Part shown: positions 12,001 through 23,124 of the stretch, one piece after another
How the letters are laid out: each line of letters starts with the position of its first letter
Numbering within the stretch: position 1 is the first letter of the stretch
Origin: Clarkia xantiana subsp. parviflora
Taxonomy: Eukaryota; Streptophyta; Magnoliopsida; Myrtales; Onagraceae
NCBI GenBank assembly: GCA_036873135.1
Contig: JAPTYO010000001.1
Coordinates: 44,602,774 to 44,666,773, forward strand
Length of the DNA: 64,000 bases
Direction: 5' to 3'
Program-made: the position numbers and the translations under genes
The notes under the pieces: model-generated
Told to the model about the DNA's origin: nothing
Database searches by the model: none
Seen by the model: only the letters and a program-made list of their open reading frames with translations

Positions 12001-14656
12001 GTTATTTATTTTCATTTACAAAAGAATTTAAAGTGTTCCATAGTGTACGTATCTATATTTGTATACATTTTCCAAAAAAAATATTTATATATTTTTATTA
12101 TTGAATTTACCGTTTAAAATTATAATATTCAACAAAATATATTATCAATATCATATGTCCAATCTTTCTATATATCATATATAAGCCTTACATAAGTAAA
12201 AATGAATAGATACAGTTAATGGTATTATAAATTACTTCAATAAAGTTAATTATTAATATCAAATTTAAATATTTGCAATATACCTAATTTTTTTAAAAAA
12301 AAATATCTAATAATATAATTTGAAAGTCTCTCACTTATTAATTTGGAAAGCCTCTAAATACTTTCATTATTGTCAATTTTGTTTATAGACCTAATTCTTT
12401 TATAAGTGTCATTTGTACTATATTCCTCCATATAATTAGAATAATAATTTAACTATCATTCTATGACAAACAATTATAATTAACTATTAGTATTACAGTT
12501 ATTTAAATAACATGTTATTATTTCAATAGTTTCTTTAAAATATTAACTATATAGATGCTTTCATATATTTGAATATTATATTTATATAATCTAAAAATGA
12601 TTACTACAGTAAATATTGAGTCTTACGCATACCATAAGTTTTTGTTATTGTCAGTTAGTTATCTTTGTGGATCTAATTCTTTTATAAATGTCATTGTGTT
12701 TTTTCCCCATATAAGTTGAATAGTCATTTAACTATTAATATGTGGCAATTTTTTTATTAAATATCAGTCTAATTGAACAATTATTTAGATACACGTTATT
12801 ATTTCAATAATTCCTTTTAAAGTATTAACTAGATACTAAGCTTTTAAGTATTTGAATATTTGACACAATCTCAAAATAATTGCTACAGAAAACATCAAGG
12901 GCAAATACCTAGTTTAGATTCATTGGGATCCAATATACATAGATCCGAATACGAAAATCAAGAAGATAGTGTAAGGTACGAAAATCGAAAAACAATTACA
13001 ACATACCCGGAACCGCTCAAAAACTATATATGTACAGGCTACTTGACCGGAAATCCATGGGAGAAGAGCTCTTCTGGGCAATAAGAGGCGGCGGATGCAG
13101 TAGCTTCGGGATCGTCATCTCATGGAACATCAATCTTGTCTCAGTGCCGGAAACCGTCACCGTCTTCACCGTCCAAAGAACACTCGCCCAGAATGCAACC
13201 AAACTCATCCATAAATGGCAAGACATAGCCGCGCAGAAACTGCCACACGAATTCTACATGAGGCTCATCCTTCAAAGCTATAACAATGAAATTGGAAACA
13301 GAACTCTGCAATCTCTCTTCCAGACACTTTACCTCGGCGGCGTTGACGATCTCCTCGACGTCACAAACACAGTGTTTCCCGAGCTTGGGTTGAAAAAAGA
13401 GGATTGCACTGAGATGAGCTGGATTGATTCGGTCTTATACTTTGTTGGGTAATATTGAATATTATTTTTTATCGATGTTTTGAAAATTTGACCGGCTATC
13501 AGACAAGTTAAATCGCAAACTGATTATGTTGGTAGTCCGATTCTAACAATAGATCATAATGCACAGTGAATTCAGTTTGACGAGTGACAACCAGGTTAGA
13601 CCATATAAATAAGTATCGATTCACTGGTTCAAATGACAATAAAATATGGACAGGAACCAAATGTTTAGAAACAAAGATTTACCTTTTGTTTTTATTGAAA
13701 CTGGTCGAATCAGATTGAATTGGTTCATACAGATACTCGTTAGATCATAAATCAACCACATTGCTGGTTCAATCTCCGGTCCAATTTTCAAAACATTAAT
13801 ATATTAGTGCTAAAATGCATTGAAGTGTAGTTCCACTCGAATTTGTAGTTATTATATATCAAGTATTGAGATTCGTGTATATATACTTTTAAGTGCATTA
13901 TTATTTAACCATGTGATATGGTGTATCAATTCATCGCTTCATCCCTTATCCAGATGTCATTTAAATGCGTTGTTTTTCAATAGGTACTCTGAACAACCTT
14001 TAGAAGTTTTACTCAACCGCAGCTCCAATACCAAACACTACTTCAAGAACAAGTCCGACTATGTTAAGAAACCGATTCCCGAATCGGCACTGGAACGAAT
14101 CTGGGAGCTCTTCTTCAAGGAGGAAGAAGGCGTTGCCATCATGATATTAAACCCTTACGGAGGCCGAATGAGTGAAATTTCGGACAGTGCAATTCCATTT
14201 CCGCACCGGGATGGAAATTTATACATGATCCAACACCTCACCGAATGGAGTAACGATGATTCAGGTGATGCTTCCAACCGACACATAAGTTGGATAAGGG
14301 AGTTGTATAGTTTTATGGCTCCGTATGTGTCGGAATCACCGAGGTCGGCTTATGTGAGCTATCGTGATCTTGATATCGGGAGGAATGATAACGAGTTTAG
14401 CTATGAAGAAGCCAGGGTTTGGGGAGTTAAGTATTTTGGCAACAACTTTGAGAGATTGGTGAAGGTAAAGACTGCAGTTGATCCTTCCAATTTCTTTAGG
14501 AATGAGCAGAGTATTCCACCGCTTTCAACTACAAGTCATGAAATTTGTACCAATGTTGAATTCGGTTGGTCTTCTGTCGGTAAAATAAGTATGTACCAAC
14601 CGGAATTTGTAACGGCTTGGTCCATTGGCTTCACACCGTTAGCAGCCCAACAGTAG
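9018..14656 (+). CDS. Berberine bridge enzyme-like FAD-linked oxidase
   Basis: This is a secreted or cell-wall flavoprotein oxidase of the BBE-like (PP-BBE) family; many members oxidise carbohydrates or monolignols, but the substrate here is unknown. Exons are 9018-9703, 13038-13448 and 13984-14656, all with GT-AG introns and matching phases, giving 589 residues. Residues 1-32 are a signal peptide. The FAD_binding_4 domain carries RSGGHDYEGLSY with His121 and FPAGVCPTVGVGGHFSGGGY with Cys190, the two residues that bind FAD covalently. The conserved disulfide pair is Cys44/Cys106. Exon 2 opens with LLDRKSMGEELFWAIRGGG. Exon 3 holds the BBE C-terminal domain (NPYGGRMSEI, YVSYRDLDIG, WGVKYFGNNF, VDPSNFFRNEQSIPPL). 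About 43 residues follow SIPPL, making it longer than typical members. Intron 1 (3.3 kb) is AT-rich and transposon-laden. All key residues are intact, so it looks functional. Confidence 0.92.
11080..12912 (+). mobile_element. Probable Helitron relic in intron 1 of the BBE-like gene
   Basis: The segment ends GGGCAAATACCTAG followed by T (12909-12912 is CTAG), identical to the end of the Helitron at 46091. Near 11115-11150 it also shares a stretch (ATTCTTATTGGTT) with 45515-45530. No GC hairpin is left before the end, so the terminus has decayed. The 5' boundary is approximate. Confidence 0.4.
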
Positions 14657-14683
14657 CCCAAAATCACTACTTTATGCTATGGA

Positions 14684-15500
14684 TATTATCTAGGGTTAAG
14701 AACACAATAGATGTCTGAATGTTTACCCATGTTGCCAAAATGGGTCTGAATTGAAAAAACGTATTATTTAGGGCCTGAATTTTGAGTTTTGTGTATAAGT
14801 GAGGTCTTCGTCTATTTTTTCTGTTAAAAGTGACGGAAAGTGGTCACATGCTTGGCATGTGACCAAAAATAATTTGAAAACCCGAAAATGCCCTTTGACC
14901 AAAGTGTGTCTCTCATATGTTTGACCTAAAATGACGAAAATACCCTTTAAGCCACCACAGCTCCGGCGACCACCACCACCCGACTCCGGCGACCAACACC
15001 GGCCTCCAGCGACCACCACCGACCTCCGGCGACCACCACCGGCCTCCGACGACCACCACCGACCTCCGGCGACGACCGAAAAGCTCCGATCGGAGCCAAA
15101 AAAGCTCCGATCAGAGCTTTGGAGCTCCGGTCGGAGCCACAAAGCTCCGATCGGAGGCCGGTGGCGGTCGCCGGAGGCCGGTGGTGGTCGCCGGAGCCGG
15201 GTGGTGGTCGCCGGGCGGTGGCCGGAGCGTGGTGGCCTTAAGGGCATAATTAGTGTGTAGGGGTATTTTAGACATTTCACATTTTATTAATTAAATTGAT
15301 AAATTGTATAATAATTACAAAAGGGTATTTTTGTCTTTTCACGTGGTTCTGTTAGATTTAACAGAAAATTTGGACGGAGACTTGAAAAAACACAAAACTC
15401 AAAATTCAGGCCCTAAATAATACGATTTTTCAATTCAGACCCCTTTTGGCAACATGGGCAAACATTCAGGCCCCTATTGTGTTCTTAACCCTATTATCTA
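14684..15500. mobile_element. Long Mutator-like foldback element A, 9-bp TSD
   Basis: The element spans 14693-15491 (799 bp) between perfect copies of TATTATCTA (14684-14692 and 15492-15500). It starts GGGTTAAGAAC and ends GTTCTTAACCC. The inverted repeat extends over nearly the whole element. The outer arms are AT-rich; the inner 280 bases are GC-rich, with CTCCGGCGACCACCACC units on the left, the complementary GGTGGTGGTCGCCGGAG units on the right, and GCTCCGATCGGAGC palindromes in the middle. It sits 36 bases after the BBE-like stop. There is no transposase. Open frames on both strands (14768-15280, 14931-15260) are a by-product of the palindrome. Confidence 0.85.
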
Positions 15501-15885
15501 TTAATCCGATATTCATACTTCTACATCTACCAATGAGATTAAAATCTGTCTCTAATTCAAGTTTATGAACATATGCGTTTTGATTTCAAAATTAGTAATT
15601 TAATAACTAACTTTGTTAAAGCAATGTGTTCTTTCAGTTTTGATGTGAGTATCTCAGGAATATTCAATTTTAATACCAACTTTATTGATCATCACTAGTT
15701 TTACTTGAAAGTCCGATTAAACCTTATTTATATATACTATATAGTGTGATGTTTTCTATAGATCTTTCAACTAATATTAAAATATATTTTTAGTTATACG
15801 AATTAGGTACGAAGAGAAGCCAGGATATGTCTTCAGAGGGGCAACAAAAATTAGATACGGGAAACTAATAAAAAAATATATTAAT
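15501..15885. other. AT-rich intergenic DNA
   Basis: No gene or clear element seen. Confidence 0.4.
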
Positions 15886-16337
15886 AAATTAGGTGTCTGA
15901 ATTGTAATGTTAAAATGGATTGTCCCAAGTTTTATTTTTGTTAAAATTTGGTGTCTTTGCGCGTCTTTTCATCTTCATTCAATCATTTTCATCAACCCAT
16001 TCACCCACTTATAATCCACCACTCTTTACTTTTCACAAAATCGTCAAATTTCACTTAAAAATTGAATATTAAAAAAAAGTTTCTAGAAGAGTGGTGTGGA
16101 GCCATTTTCCAAGAACAACAGAGCGAGATTTGCTTGCACGGATGTGACCAACTTCTTAGGTGACGGTCCCGGCAAGATGACGAGAATGGAGTGTGTATGG
16201 GAGCTCGAATTTGACAGACGGTTTCGTCGGAATTGACTTCTCTAAAGTAATCACACCGAGACACCACATTTTAACAAAATTGAAACATTGGACACTACAG
16301 TTTAACATTTTAAACTTCAGACGCCTAATTTTAACAT
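15886..16337. mobile_element. Diverged foldback element
   Basis: The left end AAATTAGGTGTCTGA is matched by TCAGACGCCTAATTT at the right (one mismatch), with weaker inverted similarity inside (TTTAACATT-type words). The arms resemble those of the Mutator-like foldback family, but no target duplication could be recognised. The internal frame at 16055-16267 resembles no known protein. Confidence 0.45.
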
Positions 16338-16401
16338 AGGGTAAACATTACCACTCTATATTGCTTGGTGGGTGACATGAAATCATATAACTAACTTCGA
16401 G

Positions 16402-16615
16402 TTAAAGGTACTTTTCATATCATAAGTTTGGGGATTTCTGATTTTGGTACCACTTGTTTTTTTTTCCGTCTAATTTTGGTTCCAAACGTGGAAAGTAGTT
16501 TTGGTTCCAAACGTCACGTTTAGTACCAAAACTAGACGGAAAAAAAAAAAAAAAAAAAACAAGTGGTACCACAAGCAGAAATCGCCTAAACTTATGGTAA
16601 GAAAAATAACTTTAA
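16402..16615. mobile_element. Short foldback MITE
   Basis: A 210-bp hairpin: GTTAAAGGTACTTTT and ATAAGTTTGGGGATTTCTG at the left pair with their complements at 16580-16615, with TTTGGTACCACTTG / CAAGTGGTACCAC nearer the centre and CGTCTAATTTTGG / CCAAAACTAGACG inside. Long A and T runs join the two arms. No certain target duplication. Confidence 0.55.
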
Positions 16616-17180
16616 TGAACAATTGATTACCTAATTTCGTATAAACACATATATTCATACATACGTACACTAATTACGTGAAAAGTCACAATAATCATAG
16701 AATGTAGCATTTTTAAAAAATATATATATATTGCATATTATACTAAAATTTATATATGATGTCACTTATTAGATTTGAATATCCACATTTAATAGAAGTA
16801 GTGCACCCATTTTTTTAGAACGATTCATATCAACTTCATTTCTCTTTTTCTTCAATTACACTGCTTGGAGTTCTTCTCGCCAGCAAATTTAATGGCGAAT
16901 TGGCGATTGCTGCCTTTGTCAGGTGGTGGTTAATACCGTTAATTCACCACTTACACGACAATATCAGACAGAATAAGTCATAAGATAACACATGTACATA
17001 ATACATGGTCCTTGCAGCTCAGTCCAGGCATCTTGGTTTATTAACAAACAACATTCTTGACACAAGTAGCTAGCTAATAAAGGCTGCAACATCAAATAGA
17101 TCCTAAATTAGAGCCTGCAAATCAATATTATTGTCTAAAACACAGACAGACAAACAAACAAGATGGATGGATGGAGACAA
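16616..17180. other. Downstream region of the SPL gene
   Basis: The part near 17180 should be the 3' untranslated region of the minus-strand SPL gene. The rest is AT-rich intergenic sequence without a recognisable gene. Confidence 0.4.
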
Positions 17181-19475
17181 CTAGTCCCAGGAGAAGGATG
17201 TTGCGTGGTGATGCAACGGACGGGACCCGCTTGCAGAAGACGACTCGGAATCATCATCGTACCTAAACATCATCCCTTGAGAGACCAACACACCGGCATT
17301 CGTAGTAGTAGTAGCATCGGATGCACTGAGTCGTAGCTGGGTCGGAAGAAGTGAATGGTCGAACAGTAGAGGAGCACCACTTGTTAGCTTCTGGGAGCAT
17401 GAAGATTCCGGTGCAGCCTGTGGCGGCAACGATGACAGAAGAGAGAGAGCACGGTCGCTATTCCCGACCGCTGTTCCTAGAAACGGTGCTGCCTGGTATT
17501 AGGGAACAAATATATTAGAAAAATTTATATTTTATTATATTCTGATAAAGTTATATTAGAAATAGATATATTTTCAATCTATCATCAAATTATGTTTTTT
17601 CTTAATAAATATATTTAGTCCGGTAACACTACAAGAAATCTAGTTGTTTGTGACAGATTTATTTGTGAGAGACATATTACCTTATTTGTAAGGAAATTGA
17701 GAAAATTCTTTAAGAGAATGACTCCTAACAAAAAAAATTATTTTTTTTTGGCAAAAAAAAAAAAACTTGGTTATTAATTTCCGTGTAAAGTACCTTACAA
17801 TTTTTTGAGTTTGTAAGGAATTTTCCTTAATACATACTAAATCCTTTGAAAATTCATATAATTTGTGAGGAATTGCTTCCCTTAAAAAAAAGTTGTCACA
17901 AATTTAACAATTTTTTTGTAGTGTAATTATATATATATGTACATGTACTTAATCCTAAATAAGATAATATACATGTACCTGGTGGTTCTGGTGGTGGTTC
18001 GGGATTACAGGAGGTTCCTGCTGTCTAGTATTGCCATCCTGGAAGAAAGGGAATTGAATTTGAGCAGCCTTGAACAACCCGGATGATGATGATGCTCCTC
18101 CGAACGAAAAGTTGGGGACTTTCTTGTCGCTGAAGCTTCGAATACTAGCACTTTGATTATGATGATGATGATGATGGCTGCTGAAGCCAGGACTACCCAG
18201 AAATGCTTGAGGGCCGCCCGATGGGACATACTTTGCAACTATGTATGCATTGAGAAAAATTTAGCAATACACATTTTTATAAAAGCAGATATGGTAAAGG
18301 AGAAATTGCAGACCTTCATAGTTGGAGTTGGAGAGAAACTGTGAAGAAGAATTCAGGGAGGAGTTGTCGGGTTGTGGCTTTCTGCGGCGGCGGTTGTGAC
18401 CATCAAGACGTTTCCTGCAGCTCCTCTTCGCGTCATCAAATTCCACCAGGTAATGAAACCTGTTTGCAAGAAAATGTACTCTTAAGCTGATGTAACAAGG
18501 ATGTAACAATGCAGCAAACAGACAGCATGTAAAGCTGATGGAAAAAATTGGGACAGAGAAGATCACTCAACAAAATGCAACTGTTTCTGTTTAGAACAAC
18601 TGGAAGGTGTATTATAGATTAGGCTTAAGAACCTAAAAACAGTCTCAACTGTAGGCCATTGCTAATAGCTGTCCCAAATTCAAAATGTTGATATTCAATG
18701 TCTCAACTTTTAGATGGGTTGATTTCCACTTTTTTCTCTTACATTTGACGAAACAAAAACATGTTTATTAAGAATTAAATAAGCATAAACCATGAGCAAC
18801 AAATCTGATACTTCAGAAAAGTGAAAAATATGTTTTTGTTGCTTAAAACGCCAAAATCACTCGAAAAAAGTGGAAAGCAACAAATTTGATAGTTGAGACA
18901 AGGAATTTCAACATTTTAAATCTGGTACACCAATTTGTAACATGAGCTAATGACATACATACTTAACTTCTGCTAGTAGGCCGGTTTCCAACTCCTAAAA
19001 CACTCTATAGATGAACAAGAACCATACACGAAATACCATAGAGCATAAAGACAACACGGGGAATGACATAAGACATTGACAATTTGACATTTCATAAACG
19101 GGTCCGTCAGCACATCAAATGAACAAGCAAGAAATGCTCAAACAGTTCAAGACATCACAACAGTAATAGACTGGAATCTGCACATACTTGCTTTCACCGT
19201 TTGGAACAGTAAAACGATGAACATTTTAACTAAATATTTGAATACTTGAAAGGAATACATTCTCACCTGCTGCACTGCTGGCAGAACCGTTGTTCCTCCC
19301 CTCTAATTGTGACTTTTGGGGTTTTAGAATGAAGTTCGCAGACTTTATGGCGCCGGTGATACTCTCTGCACTTGCTGAGATCCGAATTGCATCCATCTAC
19401 CATGCAAGAAGCGACTTGGCTGCTGTTATTAGGTGCTCGAGCCCTCTTTGAAGGCACAAACATAGGGGGCTCCAT
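17181..19475 (-). CDS. SBP-box transcription factor, SPL13/SPL16-like
   Basis: This nuclear DNA-binding protein binds GTAC-core motifs and, in plants generally, promotes phase change and shapes development. Coding exons (minus) are 19475-19267, 18459-18314, 18238-17979 and 17492-17181, all GT-AG with consistent phases; the product is 308 residues. The SBP domain covers residues 22-98. Zinc ligands are Cys24, Cys29, Cys46, His49 (site 1) and Cys65, Cys68, His72, Cys84 (site 2). The basic nuclear-localisation stretch [17 protein letters not shown] is at 81-97. The intron between the two zinc sites, inside CSR|FH, is the family's conserved position. The Ser/His/Gln-rich C-terminal part carries an ALSLLSS segment encoded by the miR156 site. 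The start at 19475 is the first ATG after an in-frame stop and a good acceptor (19527). The protein is shorter at the N-terminus than many SPL13 types. Introns carry several MITEs. Confidence 0.9.
17433..17452 (-). promoter_or_regulatory. miR156/157 target site in SPL exon 4
   Basis: The minus strand reads GTGCTCTCTCTCTTCTGTCA, the canonical miR156/157-responsive element of SPL genes. It lies in the coding sequence of the last exon and encodes ALSLLSS. It predicts cleavage and translational repression by miR156 in juvenile tissue. Confidence 0.92.
17624..17926. mobile_element. CACTA-type MITE in SPL intron
   Basis: The 297-bp element 17627-17923 starts CACTACAAGAAAT and ends TTTTTTTGTAGTG, with TAA duplicated on both sides. 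CACTA termini and a 3-bp duplication mark a non-autonomous En/Spm-type element. It lies in the intron between SPL exons 3 and 4 (17493-17978). Confidence 0.75.
18622..18960. mobile_element. Short foldback element in SPL intron 1
   Basis: The left end GGCTTAAGAACCTAAAAACAG resembles the ends of the elements at 29737 and 22693. Inverted words ATGTTGATATTCAATGTCTC (left) and GAGACAAGGAATTTCAACAT (right) pair. The right terminus is eroded and no target duplication was confirmed. Confidence 0.5.
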
Positions 19476-19910
19476 CGCATGTAAACACTCGAAATCGACT
19501 TCTCCAATGATCTCTTCTCTAACCGTCTACAACTCTACAAATTCAATCCCTGGCTCACTCCAATTATAAGCTGCACTTTAAAAGTCCTGCCTTCTTCACC
19601 GGAACTACATTGGAAACTGCAATTTTAAGTTATGGCCATGAAATATTTCTCAAATTTAGGGTTCCCCTTCAGTTCACTTTAGATTTTCTTAGCAAAACTA
19701 GAAAGTTTCCAGATGATATAAGCTATCAAATTTTTAGGCATTTTTAAAGATTTTCAAGATAACTACTTGGGGTATACAAATTGGTTAGCCTTGCTAGTCC
19801 AAAAAGTTTGAGTAGTACTGCAGCATTGGGTAATCATTAACCATTAGTAATCTGTCCTCATCACTATTACAAGGTTGACTTTGTATGGAGTAAAACCAAC
19901 AGTTCACGCC

Positions 19911-20280
19911 ATATATTTTAGGTTAATATCCTACCAACAATTGTCATGTTACTAATGTTGTCCCAAATTTAAAGGGTTGATATTCGGTATCCTAATTATC
20001 ATATTTATTACTTTCCACTTTTTTTCAACTAGTTTTAACTTTAAAATTGGTATTTTAAGCCAAAAACTTGTTTTCCACTTTTCTGAAGTATTAAATGTGT
20101 TGCTTATGGTTAAGGCTTATTTGATACTTAATTTTTTTTTTTTTAATTTTCGAAAAAAAAAAGAAGAAACAACCGATTTGATAGTTGAGACGCAGAATAT
20201 CAACATTTCAAATATGGAACAACGATTAACTACATGACATGTAATTCAGACTGCATTTAGATTATTAACCGTATATTTTA
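19911..20280. mobile_element. Short Mutator-like foldback element in the SPL leader intron
   Basis: The 350-bp element 19921-20270 begins GGTTAATATCC and ends TTATTAACC. Flanks ATATATTTTA (19911-19920) and GTATATTTTA (20271-20280) are a 10-bp duplication with one mismatch. Inner arms pair through TTGATATTCGG / CAGAATATCAACA words. It lies in the intron between the untranslated SPL exon and the ATG-bearing exon. Confidence 0.7.
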
Positions 20281-20898
20281 AATAAGAGCTAGTACCCCAA
20301 CCAAACCAACTGCTAATGTTACGGTATAATATAATCTTTGTGATAAGTGATAGCACATAAAAACGTCACCAACTATGTGCAGACCTACTGCTAATGTTAA
20401 ACAACACTAAAAGTCTATATGAGACATAAATGTCTCCAATTATGTACAAAACACCTAATCCGCATTTCTGGATTCTTCTTGGAACAGTTTCTATATACCC
20501 ACACTGACCAACCCACGCAAATGACAGTAAATATTCTTATTTTATTAGGGAATTACATCAACGCCACTTTTACTGAAGAAGCACATGCCCAGAATATATT
20601 TTTATTCCGTGCTCAATAGAATAGAAGAAGGCCTTTTATCTATTATTAAAACATAATTGGAGCAAACTATTCACTATTTTGAAGTCTTAAGCCAACAGAC
20701 ATAAAAGAGAAACTGCGATTGATAGACTCAAGTGAAGGTACCTGAGCAGATCGGAAGCCGGAGCAGCCAAAGTTGTCCTGCCTGCTACCTTTTAAGTGAC
20801 AACCCACTGATTCTACAAGCCGAAGAATAGAAATTTAACCCAAAGGAAAGACCTTTTGTGTAATAATTAGAGGAACTATAGCATAGCAGAGTAAGTAC

Positions 20899-20949
20899 TT
20901 AAAGAAAAAGAGAGGATGAAGAAGACAGTGACAACAATTTTGCAGCCAT
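20899..20949 (-). CDS. Candidate upstream ORF in SPL leader (16 residues)
   Basis: If the leader exon is real, it contains an ATG at 20949 that opens a 16-residue peptide (MAAKLLSLSSSSSLFL) and then stops. It is the kind of short frame that can dampen translation of the main frame. No conservation can be judged from one sequence. Confidence 0.25.
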   Translation of the reverse strand: MAAKLLSLSSSSSLFL

Positions 20950-21460
20950 TTTTCCAACAACTGTTCTTCCACTATGAGTGAGTGTAAGAAGAGGACTATG
21001 ATGTTTACGAAGAAATCATTGAGGGTGACACCTAGAAATGGATAATGCAGACCAATTATATATGTGGAGGCAGCGTGCGTGTCAGCTCCAAAGTACACAA
21101 AGCCTGTCTCTTTGTGCGTGGTAGTGGAATTAATTAGAGAGTGGCTAATGAAGAAAATGAGAGGTTTATGAGTTTTACTTCTTTCTTGAAGCTTAAAAGA
21201 AGATAGTAGACTGAAAGAAAAGAGAAGTAAGAAATAAAGTTTTTCCTCTCTCAGTCTCTCTCTAGTTACTGAAAAGAACGTTGGGTTGGGGGGGAACCAA
21301 AGTGGGAGAAAAAGAAAAATAGCAAAACCCCGAAAAAAAAAAAAACGAGTGGCAAGGAAAGAGACGGGGGTTTAGAGATTTAGTTGCTTTCTGACTTTTC
21401 AAGTTAGATAGAAAATAAAAGTAGAGAGAGAGAGAGAGAAGAAAGCTACAAGTAAGTTCC

Positions 21461-22692
21461 TTTGTGTGTGTTTCACATCCCCTTAATAATGTTCCTTTCC
21501 TTCCTGCTTGGTCTGGGTGAATTATTTCTGCTGGCTAGTGGCTACCGCCTACCCAGTACAGTATCCCACATGCTTGGGACTCTCCCTGCAATACGAAACA
21601 TTACAGCAGAATTAATGTTTTCTTTTAATTTATGTTTTCTTGAGGAGTTACAAGAATTCTTTGGCGCAATAAAGTGGAATACGTATGCATGTCTAGTGTT
21701 TATCCACTTTAAAGATTCGGACAAGGTAACTAACTGTTTGATTAAAAACTTACAAAATTGTCACTGAAATGAAAAGGGCTAGCAAAAAACTTGTACAACT
21801 TTAGTGCATGATTGCTGTCATACAAACTAATAGCATATCTACATAAATATGATTAAGTCGGATAATTACACGTTTATGGTTGATAAACAAAGAAAGTCTA
21901 CAAGAAACTTACCAAACAGGTCCCTGTCCGCTATGCCAACGCTAACCTAGATATGAACAAAACGATAAAACAAAAGAAGAATATAATAGATCAATTAATC
22001 ACGCCCCACGGATCTTATCCCATGTAAAGTATAATATATTAGTCATCAAGCGTATCAGTCATTTGAATGAGTCGCTTTTAGCCAATCTTTCCTATAAGTA
22101 CATATATGTTAAGTGAAAAGGCAAGTGGAACCACCAAATAACTTATAAGAATAACTAATAATAAGGTAATTAGTTTATTCTCAATAGACAGAGATACCTA
22201 CCTAGTCTAGGAGTTTGGACAATCTTCAAAGCTCACAGAAAATTTTATAAAACTGGTCCAATGATAAAGGAGTGACTGCCTATGCATAATTAATGCACAT
22301 GACATAATTTTTTGTATTAGATTAAATTAATCAAAATGCAAACTATTCAGGCTTAATCTTTTTACCTTAACTGGTCCGCGCCTCCACCGGTTAGCTGGGT
22401 ATTTTGTATAGCTATAGTTGTAGCTGACTTTTCTCATTATTTTTTGGCAAAGAGAACTACTTTATCTACTGTGGATTAGCAACACAAACAATTCAGTTAA
22501 AATCAAATCCATATTTACATAAAATGTTTACCAAAATATGGAGATCAAGATATACTAGTAGAGGAAATCTGAGTCATCACTGTGGCAGTTGTCACTAACA
22601 CATAGAAAGGTCAGTCAAAATTGAGTACATAATACTATGTAATATATAGTTCTAGCACATGAAACGGTACAGTAAGCTATCATCTAAGCAAA
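21461..22692. other. Intergenic DNA upstream of SPL
   Basis: No convincing gene is visible. A minus-strand donor-like GTTTG|GTAAGTTTC occurs at about 21912. The open frame at 21462-21767 has no family resemblance. Confidence 0.35.
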
Positions 22693-23124
22693 GGGTTAAG
22701 AACCTATAAACCGTTTGAGATTTGCCTATCTAAAATTTTGGTGTCTGAAGTTTAAATTGTTGATATTGGCTGTCTGTAGTTTCAACTTTGTTGAAATTTG
22801 ATTTTCCGTCAATTTTTTCTATCAAATTTGACAAAATTGTGTGAAAAGTTGAAATTGCCCCTATGCTTTTATGTTTATTCCAACTACACCCAACTCCGGC
22901 AGGCCACCACCCAACTAGGGGCAATTTTGGGATTTATTTATTTTTATTAGGTCATGTGACAAGCGCAAGTTCTGTCAATTTTAATAGCAAATTTGGACGG
23001 AGACATAAAATTTCAATAAAATTGAAACATCAGACAATCAATATCAACAATTTAAACTTCAGACACAAAAATCCCACATAGGGCAAATTTCAGAGAGTTT
23101 ATAGGTTCTTAACCCAAAAGCAAA
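22684..23124. mobile_element. Short Mutator-like foldback element (423 bp)
   Basis: The element 22693-23115 starts GGGTTAAGAACCTATAAAC and ends GTTTATAGGTTCTTAACCC, a perfect terminal match. Inner arms also pair (GTCTGAAGTTTAAATTGTTG with its complement at 23025-23050). Flanks CTAAGCAAA and AAAAGCAAA agree at seven of nine bases. It shares its outermost bases with long elements A and B but has no long GC core. Confidence 0.75.

Larger units (their letters stand above)
19476..21460 (-). promoter_or_regulatory. SPL 5' leader with intron and CT-rich promoter region
   Basis: On the minus strand a CT-repeat (plus-strand GAGAGAGA at 21423-21440) lies at the probable transcription start. The leader runs to a strong donor, GCTCAG|GTACC (exon end 20742). 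A matching acceptor TTGTAG at 19528-19527 joins 19526-19476 and the ATG at 19475. The 1.2-kb leader intron contains the 19921-20270 foldback element. This exon model is inferred from splice signals. Confidence 0.5.

Noticed and set aside
14768..15280. 170-codon minus-strand frame and overlapping plus-strand frame
   Set aside because: Both derive from the palindromic repeat core of foldback element A.
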